Of a stretch of 64,000 bases of DNA, positions 60,972 to 64,000 are shown piece after piece (the first letter of the stretch is position 1; every line of letters starts with the position of its first letter). This DNA is from Fictibacillus arsenicus. Lineage in GTDB: Bacteria > Bacillota > Bacilli > Bacillales > Fictibacillaceae. The notes under the pieces are model-generated. The model saw only the letters and a list, made by a program, of their open reading frames with translations, was not told the origin of the DNA and searched no databases. The stretch lies in assembly GCF_001642935.1 (NCBI RefSeq), contig NZ_CP016761.1, positions 868,001-932,000 of the forward strand. The letters are read 5' to 3'. The position numbers and the translations under genes were made by a program.

Positions 60972-61933
60972 AAGCCGTTAAACAGAACGTGCATTATCAT
61001 GTCGGGAATGAAAACGAAACAGATATGTACAGTGAAATTTTGAACGGTTTAAAATCATCACCTAAATCAATCTCACCCAAATATTTCTATGATAAAAAAG
61101 GTTCCGAGCTTTTCGAATCGATCACAATGCTGCGGGAATATTATCCGACAAGAACAGAGTTATTTATTTTAAAAAAATATAAAAACGATATAGCAAATGC
61201 AGCAGGAACAGACAGTGCGCTTATTGAGTTTGGGAGCGGCAGCAGTGAAAAAGTAAGGACACTTTTAGAAGCGATGCCTGACTTGAAAGAATATGTGCCG
61301 ATTGATATCTCGAAAGATTTTCTTTATCAATCTGCTAGAGCGTTATCAATGGAATACCCAGATTTAAATGTTCATGCAGTCTCAGCGGATTATACCGCTA
61401 AATTTGCAATGCCAAAACTTGAATCAAAACGAAAAGTTGTATTTTTTCCAGGTTCAACAATCGGAAATTTTGAGCCGCATGAAATGGAGGAGTTCTTGAA
61501 ACAAACGGCTGACCAATTAAAACCAGGCGGAGGTCTATTGATTGGTGTGGATTTGAAAAAAGATCACGCCGTCTTAAATGCTGCTTACAATGATAAAAAG
61601 GGAGTTACACGTGAGTTTAATTTGAATCTGCTCAATCGATTAAACCGTGAACTGCTGGCAAACTTTAAGCTTGAAGATTTCAGTCATCATGCTTTTTACA
61701 ACGCTGAAAAAGGCCGGGTTGAGATGCATCTTGTAAGCTTGAAGAATCAGGTGATCACCATTGGTGACGTTCAGATTGCCTTCCAAGAAGGAGAGACTAT
61801 TCACACAGAAAACTCCTATAAATTTACGATTGAAGAGTTCCACCAGATCGCCGCCATGTGCGGATTTAAATCAAAGAAAGTCTGGTGCGATGAAAGGCAA
61901 TGGTTCAGCATGCACTATCTTGAAGTCATTTAA
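60968..61933 (+). CDS. egtD: L-histidine N-alpha-methyltransferase EgtD
   Basis: A 321-residue SAM methyltransferase that trimethylates histidine to hercynine, the substrate of EgtB. Motif I is LIEFGSGSSEKVRTLLEAMP near residues 77-96 with the EgtD-type GSGxSxK, and VFFPGSTIGNFEPHE near 157 and GGGLLIGVDLKKD near 185 are family-specific. The ATG at 60968 overlaps the egtB stop. EgtC and EgtE homologues are absent from the window; the C-S lyase step may be done by an unlinked or promiscuous enzyme. Confidence 0.93.
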   Translation: MKAVKQNVHYHVGNENETDMYSEILNGLKSSPKSISPKYFYDKKGSELFESITMLREYYPTRTELFILKKYKNDIANAAGTDSALIEFGSGSSEKVRTLLEAMPDLKEYVPIDISKDFLYQSARALSMEYPDLNVHAVSADYTAKFAMPKLESKRKVVFFPGSTIGNFEPHEMEEFLKQTADQLKPGGGLLIGVDLKKDHAVLNAAYNDKKGVTREFNLNLLNRLNRELLANFKLEDFSHHAFYNAEKGRVEMHLVSLKNQVITIGDVQIAFQEGETIHTENSYKFTIEEFHQIAAMCGFKSKKVWCDERQWFSMHYLEVI

Positions 61934-61941
61934 GGTAAAAA

Positions 61942-61971
61942 GGACCGAATTTTGTTTTCGGTCTTTTTTTC
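61942..61971 (+). terminator. Terminator behind egtD
   Basis: GACCGAA and TTCGGTC pair around TTTTGTT-type loop, followed by seven T. Confidence 0.78.
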
Positions 61972-62009
61972 TTTTACAATGAATGGAGAATGCTTTAAGG
62001 GAGGTCAAG

Positions 62010-62336
62010 ATGTTTGCTGCCATTTTTTTATTTATAATTGCTGGAATTGCCGAGATTGGCGGAGGATATCTCGTATGGCTTTGGCTCCGCGAATCAAAGC
62101 CGATTACATATGGAATAGCTGGAAGTTTAATTTTAGTCGCCTATGGCGTGATCCCCACTTTACAGAATTTCCCGACGTTCGGAAGGGTCTATGCTGCATA
62201 TGGCGGTGTATTTATCATATTAGCGGTACTATGGGGCTGGCTGATAGACAAGAAAACACCAGATATGTATGACTGGCTTGGTGCAGGAATCTGCTTAATA
62301 GGAGTTTCTGTCATGCTTTGGGCACCGAGGAGTTAG
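62010..62336 (+). CDS. YnfA/UPF0060 membrane protein
   Basis: A 108-residue four-helix membrane protein of the YnfA (UPF0060) family. Typical segments are [20 protein letters not shown] at the start, [20 protein letters not shown] near 50 and [20 protein letters not shown] at the end. YnfA is structurally like small multidrug resistance proteins and has been linked to drug efflux in enterobacteria; the role in bacilli is unknown. ATG 62010 follows AAGGGAGGTCAAG. Single gene. Confidence 0.92.
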   Translation: MFAAIFLFIIAGIAEIGGGYLVWLWLRESKPITYGIAGSLILVAYGVIPTLQNFPTFGRVYAAYGGVFIILAVLWGWLIDKKTPDMYDWLGAGICLIGVSVMLWAPRS

Positions 62337-62433
62337 CTTTTTTGTATATATATTAAAACACTGGGCCGTTTCATTGGGCATTTTTCACAAAAAAGCAGAT
62401 AATATAGAAAAAGCGTGAAAGAAGGTTTTATAG

Positions 62434-63405
62434 ATGGAACTAAAAGGAATTCACCACGTCTCAGCGCTTACGGCAAATGCTCCTGAGAATTTTAAGTTTT
62501 ATACAGAAGTGATGGGGCTCAGACTGATCAAGAAAACCGTGAACCAGGATGACACGAGTGTTTATCATTTATTTTATGGTGATGAAAAAGGAAATCCAGG
62601 AACGGAGCTTACGTTTTTTGAGATACCGATGGCTGGCCGCAACCATGATGGAAACAATTCGATTTCTGCGATCTCACTTCGTGTAAAAGATGATGCATCA
62701 TTAAATTACTGGGAAAATCGATTAAAAGAACATGGAATTGAAACAGAAGGGATCAAAGACCGTGCAGGACGGCAGACTCTCGCGTTTCGTGATTTTGAAG
62801 GGCAGCGTCTTATCTTAGTTTCTGATGAAAATAACAAAGGTGTAGCAGGCGGAACTCCTTGGAGTAAAAGTACAACTCCAGAAGAAACAGCGATTATTGG
62901 ACTTGGTCCTGTTCGATTAACTGTTCCTGCAGCTGAGCCAACCATACAAGTGTTAACAGAACTTTTAGGGTTCCGTAAAAGAGGATCATACTCTGCAGAA
63001 ATTTCTGGTCAGCCTGATATTATTGTTTTAGAAACTGGAGAAGGCGGATCTGGGGCTGAGATTCATATTGAAGAACGGACAGATCTGCCGCAGGAACGTC
63101 TTGGCCGCGGGGGAGTGCATCATGTCGCATTCCGTGTAGATAATGAAGATGAACTGCGTGAATGGATTGAAAAAGTAAGAACATCCAGATTCCCTAACTC
63201 TGGATTCGTTGATCGTTTCTATTTTAAATCACTTTATTTCCGGGAGCCTAATCGCATTCTTTTCGAGCTTGCGACAGACGGACCAGGTTTTGATACAGAC
63301 GAGGAATTAGAGCATCTTGGAGAATCATTGGCACTCCCGCCGTTTCTAGAACCGCAGCGTGAAGAAATAGAAGCACGGCTTAAACCGCTGAATACAAAAG
63401 CTTAA
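62434..63405 (+). CDS. Ring-cleaving VOC-family dioxygenase (MhqA/MhqO-like)
   Basis: A 323-residue enzyme with two vicinal-oxygen-chelate modules. Metal-binding candidates are His in KGIHHVSALTAN near 8, His in GRGGVHHVAFRVDN near 230 and Glu in RILFELATDGPGF near 282. Bacillus subtilis relatives MhqA, MhqE and MhqO are quinone-induced hydroquinone dioxygenases under MhqR control; a similar thiol-stress/quinone role is likely here. No MhqR-type regulator or nitroreductase adjoins it. AAGAAGGTTTTATAG is a weak ribosome site. Terminator at 63416. Confidence 0.88.
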   Translation: MELKGIHHVSALTANAPENFKFYTEVMGLRLIKKTVNQDDTSVYHLFYGDEKGNPGTELTFFEIPMAGRNHDGNNSISAISLRVKDDASLNYWENRLKEHGIETEGIKDRAGRQTLAFRDFEGQRLILVSDENNKGVAGGTPWSKSTTPEETAIIGLGPVRLTVPAAEPTIQVLTELLGFRKRGSYSAEISGQPDIIVLETGEGGSGAEIHIEERTDLPQERLGRGGVHHVAFRVDNEDELREWIEKVRTSRFPNSGFVDRFYFKSLYFREPNRILFELATDGPGFDTDEELEHLGESLALPPFLEPQREEIEARLKPLNTKA

Positions 63406-63415
63406 ATAAGGAATG

Positions 63416-63455
63416 ACGCTTGAATCAAACTTGATGATTCAGGCGTTTTTTTTTT
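63416..63455 (+). terminator. Terminator behind the VOC dioxygenase gene
   Basis: ACGCTTGAATCA and TGATTCAGGCGT pair around a short loop, then ten T. Confidence 0.85.
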
Positions 63456-63574
63456 AAATCTGTAATAAAAACTGCAAATTAGGAAAAAGTAAAAAACGCT
63501 AGGTATGACTTATATAACCTTTTCTAAAAGATTGTTGTTTTGGGTGGTTTTTTGTAATTTGCCTCCATTGGCAC

Positions 63575-63705
63575 GTTGATTGGAGTGTAAGGTGCGAGAC
63601 TCCTGCGGGATCAGTGTGACAGGTGAGACCACTCATGGTGCAAAAGCACCGAGAGGGCTCACCGCACACCCCGCGGAAAGCGAGCATCCTGAAACGGAGA
63701 TCAAC
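63575..63705 (+). repeat. Dispersed palindromic element, copy F (short form)
   Basis: A 131-bp copy with GTTGATT start and GATCAAC end, in the 355-bp gap before the last gene. Its right flank continues into AACAACGAAAACAGCC, which inverted matches the GGCTGTTTTCG flank of copies B and C. No gene is supported in the gap. Confidence 0.87.
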
Positions 63706-63760
63706 TTCTTTCAAAAACAACAACGAAAACAGCCTATTTAAAAGAGTGGAGGAGAACTAA

Positions 63761-64000
63761 ATGTTCCTAAAGTGGTTAACTGGATTGTTATTAATCGCAC
63801 ACCCCGTCAATCAGCCTGATAGCTTAACAGTGAGCCAGCAAGGGAAAATAATCGCCGAGGTGAATCGCACTCAATTTTCTGCCTCGATTCCAGGCATACC
63901 TATGATCGATGATGAAAAATACGACCGATTTGTAGATAAGCTCGAGAAACAAACCTACAAAGCCCCTGTTAACGCCAAGATCAATGATGTCGGAGGTGTC
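63761..64000 (+). CDS. VanW-like secreted protein, partial (cut by window end)
   Basis: The first 80 codons of a gene running off the right edge. ATG with GTGGAGGAGAACTAA upstream. A short hydrophobic start (FLKWLTGLLLIAHP) looks like a signal sequence. The following region (IAEVNRTQFSASIPGIPMID and the pattern KYDRFVDKLEKQTYKAPVNA) resembles the N-terminal domain of YoaR/VanW-type cell-wall proteins that precede the VanW domain. The diagnostic part is outside the window, so the family call is tentative. Confidence 0.5.
   Translation, partial: MFLKWLTGLLLIAHPVNQPDSLTVSQQGKIIAEVNRTQFSASIPGIPMIDDEKYDRFVDKLEKQTYKAPVNAKINDVGGV

Overview
The window reads as chromosome of a low-GC, Gram-positive, spore-forming Bacillaceae bacterium. 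A Fictibacillus- or Bacillus-like genus is my guess from gene content; no rRNA or other decisive marker is present. Supporting signs are strong GGAGG ribosome sites, frequent TTG/GTG starts, SigA-type promoters, a SAM-I (S-box) riboswitch, CcpA cre-like sites, Fur boxes and lipobox lipoproteins. No tRNA, rRNA, CRISPR array or prophage was seen.

Layout. 1-1030: end of an IS3-family element. 1041-9.9 kb: housekeeping genes (2OG-Fe(II) oxygenase, nuclease-helicase fusion, two methyltransferases, a GNAT) and an AbgT transporter with an M20 amidohydrolase. 10.05-11.57 kb: an intact IS1182-type element inserted in a terminator. 11.6-12.7 kb: three small reverse-strand peptide genes, two ending Cys-Trp-Glu. 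12.9-21.2 kb: a membrane-anchored FAD oxidase with a half-size MFS protein, a lipoprotein group, Nudix/HIT, aldo-keto reductase, DJ-1/PfpI, hydrolase, GNAT and DUF421 genes. 21.3-22.8 kb: a SAM riboswitch, a possible leader peptide and an SfnG-type dimethylsulfone monooxygenase. 23.0-32.6 kb: a Fur-box-preceded seven-gene siderophore operon matching rhbABCDEF plus an MFS exporter, predicted to make schizokinen. 32.9-40.2 kb: mixed metabolic genes and a histidine kinase.

40.6-53.8 kb is a catabolic regulon: an IclR regulator, a TRAP transporter (DctPQM), then an HpaB-type flavin monooxygenase, 3-hydroxyanthranilate dioxygenase, ACMS decarboxylase, RidA-type deaminase, aminomuconate semialdehyde dehydrogenase and a lower pathway in the exact dmpEFGHI order. 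Together these should take anthranilate (inferred substrate) through 3-hydroxyanthranilate to pyruvate and acetyl-CoA. A near-identical palindrome lies before both the regulator and the monooxygenase, and cre-like sites lie before both structural operons, which suggests one substrate-responsive, catabolite-repressed unit.

54.2-64 kb: Mn catalase, a two-component system, a PepSY membrane protein with an SCO copper protein, DUF3817, an egtB-egtD ergothioneine pair, YnfA, a ring-cleaving VOC dioxygenase and a partial VanW-like gene cut by the window end. Six copies of a 127-201 bp palindromic repeat with GTTGAT/ATCAAC ends, and four patches of roughly 20-nt degenerate tandem repeats, occupy the intergenic spaces.
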